Below, piece after piece: positions 1 through 6,360 of a DNA stretch of 10,911 nucleotides. The stretch is taken from NCBI GenBank assembly GCA_902806295.1, contig CADCWB010000200.1:1-10911 (forward strand), read 5' to 3'. Position 1 is the first letter of the stretch. Every line of letters starts with the position of its first letter. The DNA comes from an uncultured Sphingomonas sp. (GTDB taxonomy: Bacteria; Pseudomonadota; Alphaproteobacteria; Sphingomonadales; Sphingomonadaceae). Under the pieces are notes generated by a model that was given only the letters and a program-made list of their open reading frames with translations, made no database searches and had not been told where the DNA came from. Both the position numbers and the translations under genes were made by a program.

Positions 1-668
1 ACGGAACGCCCGAACTGAAGGCACACTTCCCCGAGGCTATGCATCTGCTGTTCGAGCCGGTCGCCGAGTTCATCCCGGCGATCCGGCGCAACTATCAGGC
101 TATTCGGCACGAGATCGCCAATGTTGCAGTTGCGGATCGGACCGGTGAGACGATGCTGGCGCTGGAAAGCGTAGTCAATGTTCCGGGCCAGGAATTTTCT
201 CACAGCCACATCGTGTCAGACCCGGCCGAGGGGGCGACCCACCGGTCGGTTCCCATGACAACGCTCGACGGCTTTCTCGAAGGCCGCAACCTGCCGGAAC
301 CCTACCTCCTCAAGATTGACATCGATGGGCACGAGCTGGCGGCGGTGGCCGGAGCGACCGCGACGCTCAAGAAGTGCGCTGCCGTGATGATCGAGGCACA
401 AGTCGCGGAGTTGCCCCAGCGGATCTCGGCCATCGCCGAGCAGGGTTTTGTTCTGTTCGATCTCACGGAGCCCTGCTATTACGACAATGCGCTGTGGCAG
501 TGCGACGCGGTTCTCCTGCGAGAGGATGTCCACCGGCGGCATTTCTCGCAATTGGGCGCTGACTTCGACGCCTCCAAATATTCGATGTTCAAGGTCCAAG
601 GACGCCGGCCGGTTCGTCCGCGTCCCCCGCAGAGCGGCAAAACCAGCGCCAATTCGCCGACTGGTTAG
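1..668 (+). CDS. FkbM family methyltransferase, 5'-truncated by the window edge
   Basis: The reading frame is open from base 3, and the residues before the first ATG (GTPELKAHFPEA, then MHLLFEPVAEF) read as the usual FkbM segment. The ATG at 39 is therefore internal and the true start lies upstream of the window. About 221 codons are visible. The segment LLKIDIDGHELAAVAGA, followed by a strand ending in IEAQ, is the FkbM/Methyltransf_21 core: an acidic KIDxxGHE loop at the end of the Rossmann-type SAM-binding domain. Family members O-methylate sugars or small molecules, often in polysaccharide or glycolipid clusters; the substrate here cannot be read from sequence. The last 20 or so residues are rich in Arg and Pro and look like an unconserved tail. 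The TAG stop overlaps, in TTAG, the stop of a ManC-type cupin relic on the other strand, which fits a surface-polysaccharide neighbourhood. Family call secure, role inferred. Confidence 0.88.
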   Translation, partial: GTPELKAHFPEAMHLLFEPVAEFIPAIRRNYQAIRHEIANVAVADRTGETMLALESVVNVPGQEFSHSHIVSDPAEGATHRSVPMTTLDGFLEGRNLPEPYLLKIDIDGHELAAVAGATATLKKCAAVMIEAQVAELPQRISAIAEQGFVLFDLTEPCYYDNALWQCDAVLLREDVHRRHFSQLGADFDASKYSMFKVQGRRPVRPRPPQSGKTSANSPTG

Positions 669-802
669 CCGCGGCCGTATTCGTCATCGAGCGTGAAGAT
701 GCCGTCGTCGCACAGATAGGGTCCGCAATGAACCGCGATCAGCTTCAGCGGGACCTTGCCGCGATTGGCAAGGCGGTGAGTGGTGCCCGCTGGAATGCTC
801 CC
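665..802 (-). pseudogene. Relic of the C-terminal cupin of a mannose-6-phosphate isomerase/GDP-mannose pyrophosphorylase (ManC/AlgA type)
   Basis: Read on the minus strand, bases 799 down to 665 encode SIPAGTTHRLANRG, then KVPLKLIAVHCGPYLCD, DGIFTLDDEYGRG and a TAA stop. This matches the end of type II phosphomannose isomerase cupins, typically IPAGTxHRLxNPGKxPLxLIEVQxGxYLxEDDIxRxxDxYGR. It includes the cupin histidine and the acidic DDEYGR end. Upstream of about 802 the similarity stops abruptly, and the frame reaches a stop within about 16 codons. No start codon or rest of the enzyme (about 470 aa in full-length members) is present, and tRNA-Thr lies about 100 bp upstream. I read it as the leftover 3' end of a lost gene. 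A single-domain cupin with an unrecognised start is less likely, because the missing part includes the first cupin strands. Confidence 0.68.
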
Positions 803-902
803 GCCCCGTATGCGGGTGTAATCATGCCAATTTCTTGGAAGCGACTAACCTCGAAGAGCTCCAGCGCCCTCAGGTAAAGCATTGTTAAACGACAAGGGAA
901 AG

Positions 903-977
<75 letters not shown>

Positions 978-997
978 ACTGTTCCGGATGACGCGCG

Positions 998-1027
998 CCT
1001 ATGGCGATGCAGGCGTTCAGGTGTCAA
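998..1027 (-). promoter_or_regulatory. Candidate sigma-70 promoter for tRNA-Thr
   Basis: On the minus strand a perfect -35 hexamer TTGACA (1027-1022) is followed after 18 nt by CATAGG (1003-998), a weak -10. Transcription would begin about 14 nt before the mature tRNA 5' end at 977, a normal 5' leader length. The -35 lies against the Shine-Dalgarno sequence of the divergent small gene at 1037. The -35 and the spacing support the call; the -10 matches the consensus at only three positions. Confidence 0.5.
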
Positions 1028-1036
1028 GGTAATCGC

Positions 1037-1186
1037 ATGACCGACAAGGATAAAGCCGAACGGCTGGCTGCCGCGCTGCGGGCAAACCTGAAACGCCGCA
1101 AAGCGCAGGCGCGGGAGCAAACCAGCGCCCCTGCGAAGGTGGGGGCCCAGTTCCCTTCTGGCCACACCGAGGACGAAAACAACTAG
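1037..1186 (+). CDS. Small basic protein of unknown function (49 aa)
   Basis: The product begins MTDKDKAERLAAALRANLKR and continues RKAQAREQTSAPAKV to the end GHTEDENN. The ATG at 1037 is chosen because AAGG (1026-1029) sits 7 nt upstream; an in-frame ATG at 1001 has no such site and would run into the tRNA promoter. The first half is a Lys/Arg/Ala-rich amphipathic helix with an RANLKRRKAQAR core; the tail is acidic and probably disordered. There is no signal peptide or membrane segment. I recall short sphingomonad proteins with a similar xRLxxALRxNLKRRKAQxR core annotated as hypothetical, but can assign no function. The basic helix could bind nucleic acid, which is speculation. It is followed directly by a hairpin and then by a convergent aminopeptidase gene. 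Confidence 0.72.
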   Translation: MTDKDKAERLAAALRANLKRRKAQAREQTSAPAKVGAQFPSGHTEDENN

Positions 1187-1206
1187 GCTCCTGCCTTCCC
1201 AGGAGC
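1187..1206. terminator. Hairpin between convergent genes, possible bidirectional terminator
   Basis: GCTCCTG (1187-1193), a 6-nt loop and CAGGAGC (1200-1206) form a perfect 7-bp GC-rich stem. It begins directly after the stop of the 49-aa gene and ends 3 nt before the stop of the aminopeptidase gene on the other strand. The tract after the stem is only ACTTTAC on the plus strand; on the minus strand a short T run (TTGTTTTCG) follows about 5 nt later. Position favours termination in both directions, but the U-tracts are weak. Confidence 0.55.
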
Positions 1207-1209
1207 ACT

Positions 1210-3003
1210 TTACAGCGGCGTGCAGGCTTGCTCGAGCCAGGCGCGGTCGCCGCCGGACAGCCGTGCGCCGACCTTCTCCACGACCTGGGCATGGTAAGCG
1301 TTGAGCCAGGCGAGCTCGTTCGGACTCAGCATTCTGCGGACGATCAGCCGCCGGTCGATCGGCGCGAAGGTCATGGTTTCGAACCCGAGCATGTCCTTTT
1401 CCGCGCCTTCGACCTGCCGTTCCTCGACCAGCACGAGGTTCTCGATCCGTATCCCGTACTCGCCCGCCTTGTAATAGCCGGGCTCGTTGGACAGGATCAT
1501 GCCCGGCTGCAACGGCTCGTCGCCGCCGCTCTGGCCGCTGCCCACGGGCGAAATGCGTTGGGGTCCTTCATGGACCGAGAGGAAGCTGCCAACGCCGTGG
1601 CCGGTTCCGTGGGCGTAGTCTAGGCCCGCCTCCCACAGCGGCCGCCGGGCAAAGCTGTCGAGCTGGCTGCCGCGCGTTCCCTTGGGGAAGACGGCGGTGG
1701 CGATGGCGATGTGGCCCTTGAGCACCCGGGTGAAGCGGTCGCGCATCTCGGCTGTCGGCTCGCCGATCGGCACCGTGCGCGTGATGTCGGTGGTGCCGTC
1801 GACATATTGGCCGCCCGAATCGATCAGGTACAGGCTGCCCAGCTCGAGCTTGCGGTTGGTCTTTTCGCTCGACCGGTAGTGGACGATGGCGCCGTTCGGC
1901 CCGGCCCCCGAGATGCTGTCGAACGACAGGTCGCGGAACTCGACATTCTCGCGGCGAAGGGCTTCCAGCCTGTCGGAGGCGGTCAGCTCGTCGACCGAGC
2001 CGCTTGGCGCCTCAACATCGATCCAGTGGAGAAAGCGCGCGATTGTCGCGCCATCGCGGGTCTGCGCGGCCTTGTGCCCGGCGACTTCCGCCGAGTTCTT
2101 GATCGCGCGCGGAAGCACCGTCGGATCGCGCATCGGCAGCACCTTGGCGCCGGCGCGTTCAAGCGCGTCGAAGATCGCTGCGACGGCTCGCTCGGGATCG
2201 ACCACCGCGGCCTTGCCCCGGAGCTCGCTCAAGCCACTCTCGAACGCCGAGCGCTCGTGGACGCGGACACCGTTGCCCAGGTGCTGCTGCACCTCCGGCC
2301 CGATCTTTTCCGAAGCGACGAACAAATCGGCAGTGCCGTCGGCGTGAACCAGAGCATAAGCGAGCGCGACGGGCGTGCGGCTGACGTCCTGGCCACGGAT
2401 GTTGAACGCCCAGGCAATTGAATCGAGCGCGGACAGGACCGCGGCATCCGCCTTCTGCTGGGCGAGCCAGTCGCCGATCTCGGTCCGCTTCTCGGCGGCC
2501 GATTTGCCGGCGTGCTTCTCGTCGTGGACGACCAGCTTGGCCTTGGACGCCTCGGGACGGTCGTTCCAGATCTTGTCGATCGGATTCTGTTCGACCGCGA
2601 CCAACTCCGCGCCTCGAGCCTTCAGCGCCACTTTCGCGCGCTTCACCCAGTCGTTGGTATGCAGCCAAGGGTCGTAGCCGATGCGCGCACCCTCGCCGGC
2701 ATGCTCCTTGAGCCACTCGGTGATGCTGGTTTCGGGAACCGACTGGTAGCTCCACTCGGTGGCGCTGACCTGGCTGCGCACCTGCAGCGTGTAGCGGCCG
2801 TCGACGAAGATCGCGGCTTCTTCCGGCAGCACCACCGCGGAACCGGCCGAGCCCTCGAACCCCGTTAGCCACTGCAGCCGCTGGGCATAGCTGCCGACAT
2901 ATTCGCTCATATGCTCGTCGGTGAGCGGGACGACGAAGCCGTCGAGGCGGTCGGCCCTGAGCTGTTCGCGAAGGGCGGCGAGGCGGTCTGCGTACGAGGA
3001 CAT
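1210..3003 (-). CDS. Xaa-Pro aminopeptidase, M24B family, long XPNPEP1-like form
   Basis: This 597-aa metallopeptidase should remove N-terminal residues that precede proline, in the cytoplasm. Two creatinase-like N-terminal domains span about residues 5-300 (LREQLRADRLDGFVVPLTDE near the start), followed by the pita-bread M24 domain at about 310-530 and a C-terminal M24_C segment ending near 590. The five expected metal ligands are present: D395 (LIDSGGQY), D406 (DGTTDITRT), H469 (HGTGHGVGS), E507 (SNEPGYY) and E521 (RIENLVL). The domain order, length and ligand spacing resemble eukaryotic cytosolic XPNPEP1 and its bacterial homologues more than the roughly 440-aa E. coli PepP, so I do not assign pepP. 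The ATG at 3003 is preceded by GGAG with a 7-nt spacer, and that site lies in a repeat end. There is no signal peptide. The gene is divergent from the ptrB-like peptidase, suggesting a shared role in peptide turnover (inferred). Confidence 0.95.
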   Translation of the reverse strand: MSSYADRLAALREQLRADRLDGFVVPLTDEHMSEYVGSYAQRLQWLTGFEGSAGSAVVLPEEAAIFVDGRYTLQVRSQVSATEWSYQSVPETSITEWLKEHAGEGARIGYDPWLHTNDWVKRAKVALKARGAELVAVEQNPIDKIWNDRPEASKAKLVVHDEKHAGKSAAEKRTEIGDWLAQQKADAAVLSALDSIAWAFNIRGQDVSRTPVALAYALVHADGTADLFVASEKIGPEVQQHLGNGVRVHERSAFESGLSELRGKAAVVDPERAVAAIFDALERAGAKVLPMRDPTVLPRAIKNSAEVAGHKAAQTRDGATIARFLHWIDVEAPSGSVDELTASDRLEALRRENVEFRDLSFDSISGAGPNGAIVHYRSSEKTNRKLELGSLYLIDSGGQYVDGTTDITRTVPIGEPTAEMRDRFTRVLKGHIAIATAVFPKGTRGSQLDSFARRPLWEAGLDYAHGTGHGVGSFLSVHEGPQRISPVGSGQSGGDEPLQPGMILSNEPGYYKAGEYGIRIENLVLVEERQVEGAEKDMLGFETMTFAPIDRRLIVRRMLSPNELAWLNAYHAQVVEKVGARLSGGDRAWLEQACTPL

Positions 3004-3008
3004 CCACT

Positions 3009-3127
3009 AACTCCGTTCGCCTAGAGCCCTTCGGCAAGCTCAGGACAAGCTTGTCGAAGGGCTGTACTTCTTACAAGGCGCGTAAGTTAAAGTGCAGGGC
3101 TTCGACAAGCTCAGCCCGAACGGAGTT
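3009..3127. repeat. Sphingomonad-type palindromic intergenic repeat cluster with ribosome binding sites at both ends
   Basis: The spacer between the divergent peptidase genes is mostly repeat DNA. CGAACGGAGTT occurs at 3117-3127 on the plus strand and exactly inverted at 3009-3019. AGCCCTTCGGCAAGCT (3025-3040) pairs with 3048-3063 across a 7-nt loop as a 16-bp stem with one G-T wobble. A further copy of the CTTCGACAAGCT core lies at 3100-3111 and continues into CAGCCCGAACGGAGTT. I recall this motif as common between genes in sphingomonads. In each orientation the GGAG of the outer end stands 5-7 nt before a start codon, so the repeat carries both ribosome binding sites. A small inverted repeat CTTAC/GTAAG (3070-3086) lies in the non-repeat centre, where divergent promoters or an operator could be; none is clear. 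Confidence 0.8.
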
Positions 3128-3130
3128 TCT

Positions 3131-5185
3131 GTGATCAACCTTTCATGTCCGCCTAAAGCCGAACAGCGCCCCCACAGCTACGAACGTCACGGCGTGACGG
3201 TCGAGGACCCCTGGGCGTGGCTGCGCGACCCAGGCTACCCGGAGGTCACGGACTCCGACGTCCTCGCCTACCTCAAGGCCGAGAACGCCTACTTTGAAGC
3301 CTGGGCCCACCAGCACCGCCAATTGCTCGACGACCTGTTCGAGGAAATGAAGGGGCGCATCAAGGAAGACGACAGCTCGGTCCCAATCCGCGACGGCGAC
3401 TGGCTCTACTGGTGGGCGTTCACCCCCGGCGACCAATACCGCCGATGGTACCGCCGCGCCGTGGGCGGTGGCGAAGACCAGGTCATCTTCGACGAGCCCG
3501 CGGAAGCGGACGGCCGCGAATATTTCCGGCTCGGAGCCCTGGAAGTCAGCCCGGACGGCAAGCTGCTCGCGACCCTCGCCGATTATGACGGCTCCGAGCG
3601 CTTCGAGTTGCGGATCCGCGATCTGGCGACCGGCAGGGACATGGAGACTGTGACCAAGGTCGGCATCGGCCAGCCGGTGTGGACCAGCGACAGCCGAGGC
3701 GTGGTCTTCAACGAGGTCAACGAGCAGTGGCGCAGCTATCGGGCGCGGTACCACCGCCTCGGCGAGCCTTTCGAGCAGGCTGTAACCCTGTACGAGGAAA
3801 CGGAGGAGCTCGGCTTTTCCGTAAGCGTCGGCCGGTCCCACGACAGGAGCTTCATTCTCGTCTCGACCGGTGACAATGCCACCAGCGAGGTGCGTTTCGT
3901 CTCGGCCGCCGACCCCACCCAGCCGCTGACCCTGATCTCGCCGCGCAAGGCGAACCGCGAATATCATGTCGACGCCGCGCATGGACGGTTGTGGATCCAC
4001 ACCAACGACGACCATGTGAACTTCCGGCTGGCGTCCGCGGACCCCGCCGCCCCGGAAGCCTGGAGCACGGTCGTGGAGGGCTCCGAGCGCGTCTATATCA
4101 CCGGGGTCGTCGCCTACCGCGATCACCTAGCGATCAGCAGCCGCGTCGACGGGCTCGATCAGCTCCTGCTGCGCACCTACGACGGCGAGGAGAGCAGCAT
4201 TTCCTTCCCGGAGGCGAGCTACAGCGCCTCGTTTCAGGGCAATCCGGAATTCGCTCCGCAAGCTTACCGGCTGGGCTATTCTTCGATGGTCACGCCCGCC
4301 ACCGTTTACGATTACCACCCCGGCGGCGGCGAGCTCGAGGTGCGCAAGGTCCAGGAGATTCCGTCGGGCTACGACGCGTCCCTGTACGAGACCGAGCGGG
4401 TGATGGTCGAGGCGCGCGACGGCGCGCAAGTCCCGGTCTCGGTGGTTTACCGGAAGGGCTTCGAGAAGAACGGCACCGGCAAGCTCTTCCTCTACGCCTA
4501 CGGCGCTTACGGCCACGCCATTCTGCCGGCGTTCAATAGCAACCGCATGAGCCTGCTCGATCGCGGCTGGGCCTGCGCCATCGCCCACATCCGCGGCGGC
4601 GACGACCTTGGCTATAAATGGTTCCTTGATGGCAAGCTGACCAAGCGCACCAACACGTTCAATGACTTCGTCGACGTCGCGAAGGGGCTAGTCGCCCACG
4701 ACTTCACCGCACCCGGGCGGATCGCAATCAACGGCGGCTCGGCCGGCGGCGAGCTGATGGGCGCGGTTGCCAATTCCGATCCGGAGTTGTGGGGGGCGGT
4801 GATCGCCGACGTGCCGTTCGTGGACGTCCTCAACACCATGCTCGACGACACGCTGCCGCTGACGCCCGGCGAGTGGCCGGAATGGGGCAATCCGATCGAG
4901 GATAAGGCCGCATTTGAGTTCATCCGCAGCTACTCGCCATACGACAACGTCAGGGCGCAGGATTACCCGCCGATGCTGATCACGGGCGGCCTGACCGACC
5001 CGCGGGTGACTTATTGGGAACCCGCCAAGTGGGCGGCCCGGCTGCGCGCGACCAGGACCGACGACAATCTGCTGCTCTTGAAGATCAACATGGGCGCCGG
5101 CCACGGCGGCAAGTCGGGCCGGTGGGAACGGCTGCACGAAGTGGCGGAGACCTATGCGTTCATGCTGACCCAGATCGGCGAATGA
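3131..5185 (+). CDS. ptrB: S9A serine peptidase, oligopeptidase B-like (protease II)
   Basis: A 684-aa prolyl-oligopeptidase-family enzyme that should cut short peptides in the cytoplasm; no signal peptide is seen. The N-terminal part (HGVTVEDPWAWLRD, DVLAYLKAENAYF) is the usual S9 opening, residues about 75-405 form the beta-propeller, and the rest is the alpha/beta-hydrolase domain. The triad is Ser537 (GGSAGGELMG), Asp623 (TGGLTDPRVTYWEP) and His658 (GAGHGGKSGR); its spacing is nearly identical to E. coli PtrB, as are PFVDVLNTMLD and SYSPYDNV. GTG 3131 is chosen because GGAG lies 5 nt upstream. A longer frame from GTG 3092 only translates the repeat (GFDKLSPNG). Of the four acidic residues credited with basic-residue preference in oligopeptidase B, only Glu581 is kept; the other positions are Pro583, Leu465 and Ala467. 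The specificity implied by the name is therefore doubtful. It is cotranscribed with the thioesterase through an ATGA overlap. Confidence 0.92.
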   Translation: MINLSCPPKAEQRPHSYERHGVTVEDPWAWLRDPGYPEVTDSDVLAYLKAENAYFEAWAHQHRQLLDDLFEEMKGRIKEDDSSVPIRDGDWLYWWAFTPGDQYRRWYRRAVGGGEDQVIFDEPAEADGREYFRLGALEVSPDGKLLATLADYDGSERFELRIRDLATGRDMETVTKVGIGQPVWTSDSRGVVFNEVNEQWRSYRARYHRLGEPFEQAVTLYEETEELGFSVSVGRSHDRSFILVSTGDNATSEVRFVSAADPTQPLTLISPRKANREYHVDAAHGRLWIHTNDDHVNFRLASADPAAPEAWSTVVEGSERVYITGVVAYRDHLAISSRVDGLDQLLLRTYDGEESSISFPEASYSASFQGNPEFAPQAYRLGYSSMVTPATVYDYHPGGGELEVRKVQEIPSGYDASLYETERVMVEARDGAQVPVSVVYRKGFEKNGTGKLFLYAYGAYGHAILPAFNSNRMSLLDRGWACAIAHIRGGDDLGYKWFLDGKLTKRTNTFNDFVDVAKGLVAHDFTAPGRIAINGGSAGGELMGAVANSDPELWGAVIADVPFVDVLNTMLDDTLPLTPGEWPEWGNPIEDKAAFEFIRSYSPYDNVRAQDYPPMLITGGLTDPRVTYWEPAKWAARLRATRTDDNLLLLKINMGAGHGGKSGRWERLHEVAETYAFMLTQIGE

Positions 5186-5580
5186 CGCGCCCGACCTTCG
5201 AACTCGCTTTCGTTGCCCGGCCTGAGCACATCGATCAGCTCGGGCACGTCAACAATGCGGTTTGGGTGCAGTGGATCGAGCAGGTCGCGGTGGCGCATTG
5301 GGAGGCTGTCGCTGCGCCGGAGCACCAGGAGGCCTATTTCTGGGTGATCGTGCGGCATGAGATCGATTATTTGCGGCCCGCGTTCGAAGGCGACCGCGTC
5401 GTCGGCAAGACCTGGGTCGGCGAATCGCAGCGCGGAGCGAAATTCGACCGGCACATGGAGTTCACCGGCAACGACGGTCGCACCTGCGTTCGCGCGCGGA
5501 CCTTCTGGGCAATCATCGACAAGGCCGCCGGGCGGCCGATCCGCGTCCGGCCCGAGGTAATGGCACCGTTCCTCGGCTGA
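5182..5580 (+). CDS. Acyl-CoA thioesterase, 4HBT hot-dog family
   Basis: A 132-aa single hot-dog domain protein. Residues 16-25 (HIDQLGHVNN) carry the 4-hydroxybenzoyl-CoA thioesterase-type motif DxxGHVNN with the likely catalytic Asp18. The long central helix follows (WVQWIEQVAVAHWE), then the strands YFWVIVRHEIDYLRPAFEGD and RTCVRARTFWAIIDKAAGRP. Such enzymes hydrolyse acyl-CoA or related thioesters and act as dimers or tetramers; the substrate cannot be told. The ATG at 5182 overlaps the TGA of the upstream peptidase as ATGA, so translation is probably coupled. There is no metabolic link between the two genes that I know of. No strong terminator follows, only a TTTTT tract at 5580-5585 without a clear stem. 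Confidence 0.9.
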   Translation: MTRPTFELAFVARPEHIDQLGHVNNAVWVQWIEQVAVAHWEAVAAPEHQEAYFWVIVRHEIDYLRPAFEGDRVVGKTWVGESQRGAKFDRHMEFTGNDGRTCVRARTFWAIIDKAAGRPIRVRPEVMAPFLG

Positions 5581-5657
5581 TTTTTCTGTCCTACACGATC
5601 GTCAAATGGCATTGGCGCGGTTGATGCGCTGCTATCTCGCTCGCTTCCGCGCTCACC

Positions 5658-5713
5658 GCACGTTGGGAGCGTTGGAAAACGGGCTCGGCACCGCGCACAT
5701 TGGGAACATTTGG
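5658..5713 (+). repeat. Diverged tandem pair in the leader of maiA
   Basis: GCACGTTGGGAGCGTTGG (5658-5675) recurs as GCACATTGGGAACATTTGG (5695-5713), a 37-nt period with changes confined mostly to purine transitions. The second copy ends 5 nt before the maiA ATG at 5719. The surrounding 5581-5718 spacer holds no gene I can support. The pair could be an operator with two sites or a decayed duplication; nothing in the sequence decides. Confidence 0.35.
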
Positions 5714-5718
5714 CCGCG

Positions 5719-6360
5719 ATGACCCGTCCCGTCCTGCACGATTATTTCCGCTCCTCGGCGGCGTACCGGGTGCGCATCGGCCTCAACTTCAAAGGCGTCG
5801 ATTACGCGAGCCGGACCGTTAACCTGGTCGCCAGCGAGCAGCAGGGGGAGGCCTATCGCACCCTCAACCCGCAGGGCCTCGTGCCGACGCTGGAGATCGA
5901 CGGCCACCGGTTGACCCAAAGCCTGTCGATCCTGGTCTACCTCGACCAGCGCTTTCCCGAGCCGCTGCTGATGCCGCGCGACCCCGCCGAGGGTGCCCAT
6001 GTCCGGGCGATGGCGCTGAGCATCGCCTGCGACATCCACCCGCTCAACAATCTGCGCGTGCTCAAATATCTGAAGCACCAGCTCAGGCAGACGCAGGAGG
6101 CGACGGACGCCTGGTACGCGCACTGGATCGTCGAAGGCCTGGGTCCGCTTGAAGCGATGGCGGCGCCGCGGTCGGGCGACTTCTTGTTCGGCGACGCGCC
6201 GACCATCGCCGACGTCTGCCTGGTGCCGCAGCTGTTCAACGCCCGGCGGTTCAATGTACCGCTCGACGAATATCCGACCCTGCTGCGCACAGATGCCAAT
6301 GCGCAGCGGCTGGAAGCGTTTGCCAACGCCCACCCCGACAAGCAGGAGCAGGTGCAATGA
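5719..6360 (+). CDS. maiA: Maleylacetoacetate isomerase (zeta-class glutathione transferase)
   Basis: A 213-aa cytosolic GST-fold protein expected to isomerise maleylacetoacetate to fumarylacetoacetate with glutathione, in tyrosine or homogentisate (or gentisate-type) breakdown. The thioredoxin-like domain (1-80) opens VLHDYFRSSAAYRVRIGLNF. The zeta-class SSCxxxR motif appears as S12-S13-A14 with R17, and NPQGLVPTLEIDG (50-62) plus Gln67-Ser68 form the glutathione site. The helical domain (about 85-213) contains the zeta-typical HPLNNLRVLKYL and PTIADVCLVPQ. The Cys-to-Ala change at residue 14 also occurs in bacterial relatives I recall. ATG 5719 is preferred; an in-frame TTG at 5710 would add three residues and has GGGA 4 nt upstream, so the start is not settled. 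The usual partners, homogentisate dioxygenase and fumarylacetoacetase, are not in the window. The stop overlaps the next gene as ATGA. Confidence 0.9.
   Translation: MTRPVLHDYFRSSAAYRVRIGLNFKGVDYASRTVNLVASEQQGEAYRTLNPQGLVPTLEIDGHRLTQSLSILVYLDQRFPEPLLMPRDPAEGAHVRAMALSIACDIHPLNNLRVLKYLKHQLRQTQEATDAWYAHWIVEGLGPLEAMAAPRSGDFLFGDAPTIADVCLVPQLFNARRFNVPLDEYPTLLRTDANAQRLEAFANAHPDKQEQVQ

Noticed and set aside
2159..3037. 292-codon minus-strand frame overlapping the aminopeptidase
   Set aside because: Arg/Pro-rich shadow in another frame of the M24B gene, whose metal ligands and domains are complete.
3092..3130. N-terminal extension of the ptrB-like gene from GTG 3092
   Set aside because: It translates only the intergenic repeat (GFDKLSPNG) and has no ribosome binding site; GTG 3131 has GGAG at a 5-nt spacing.
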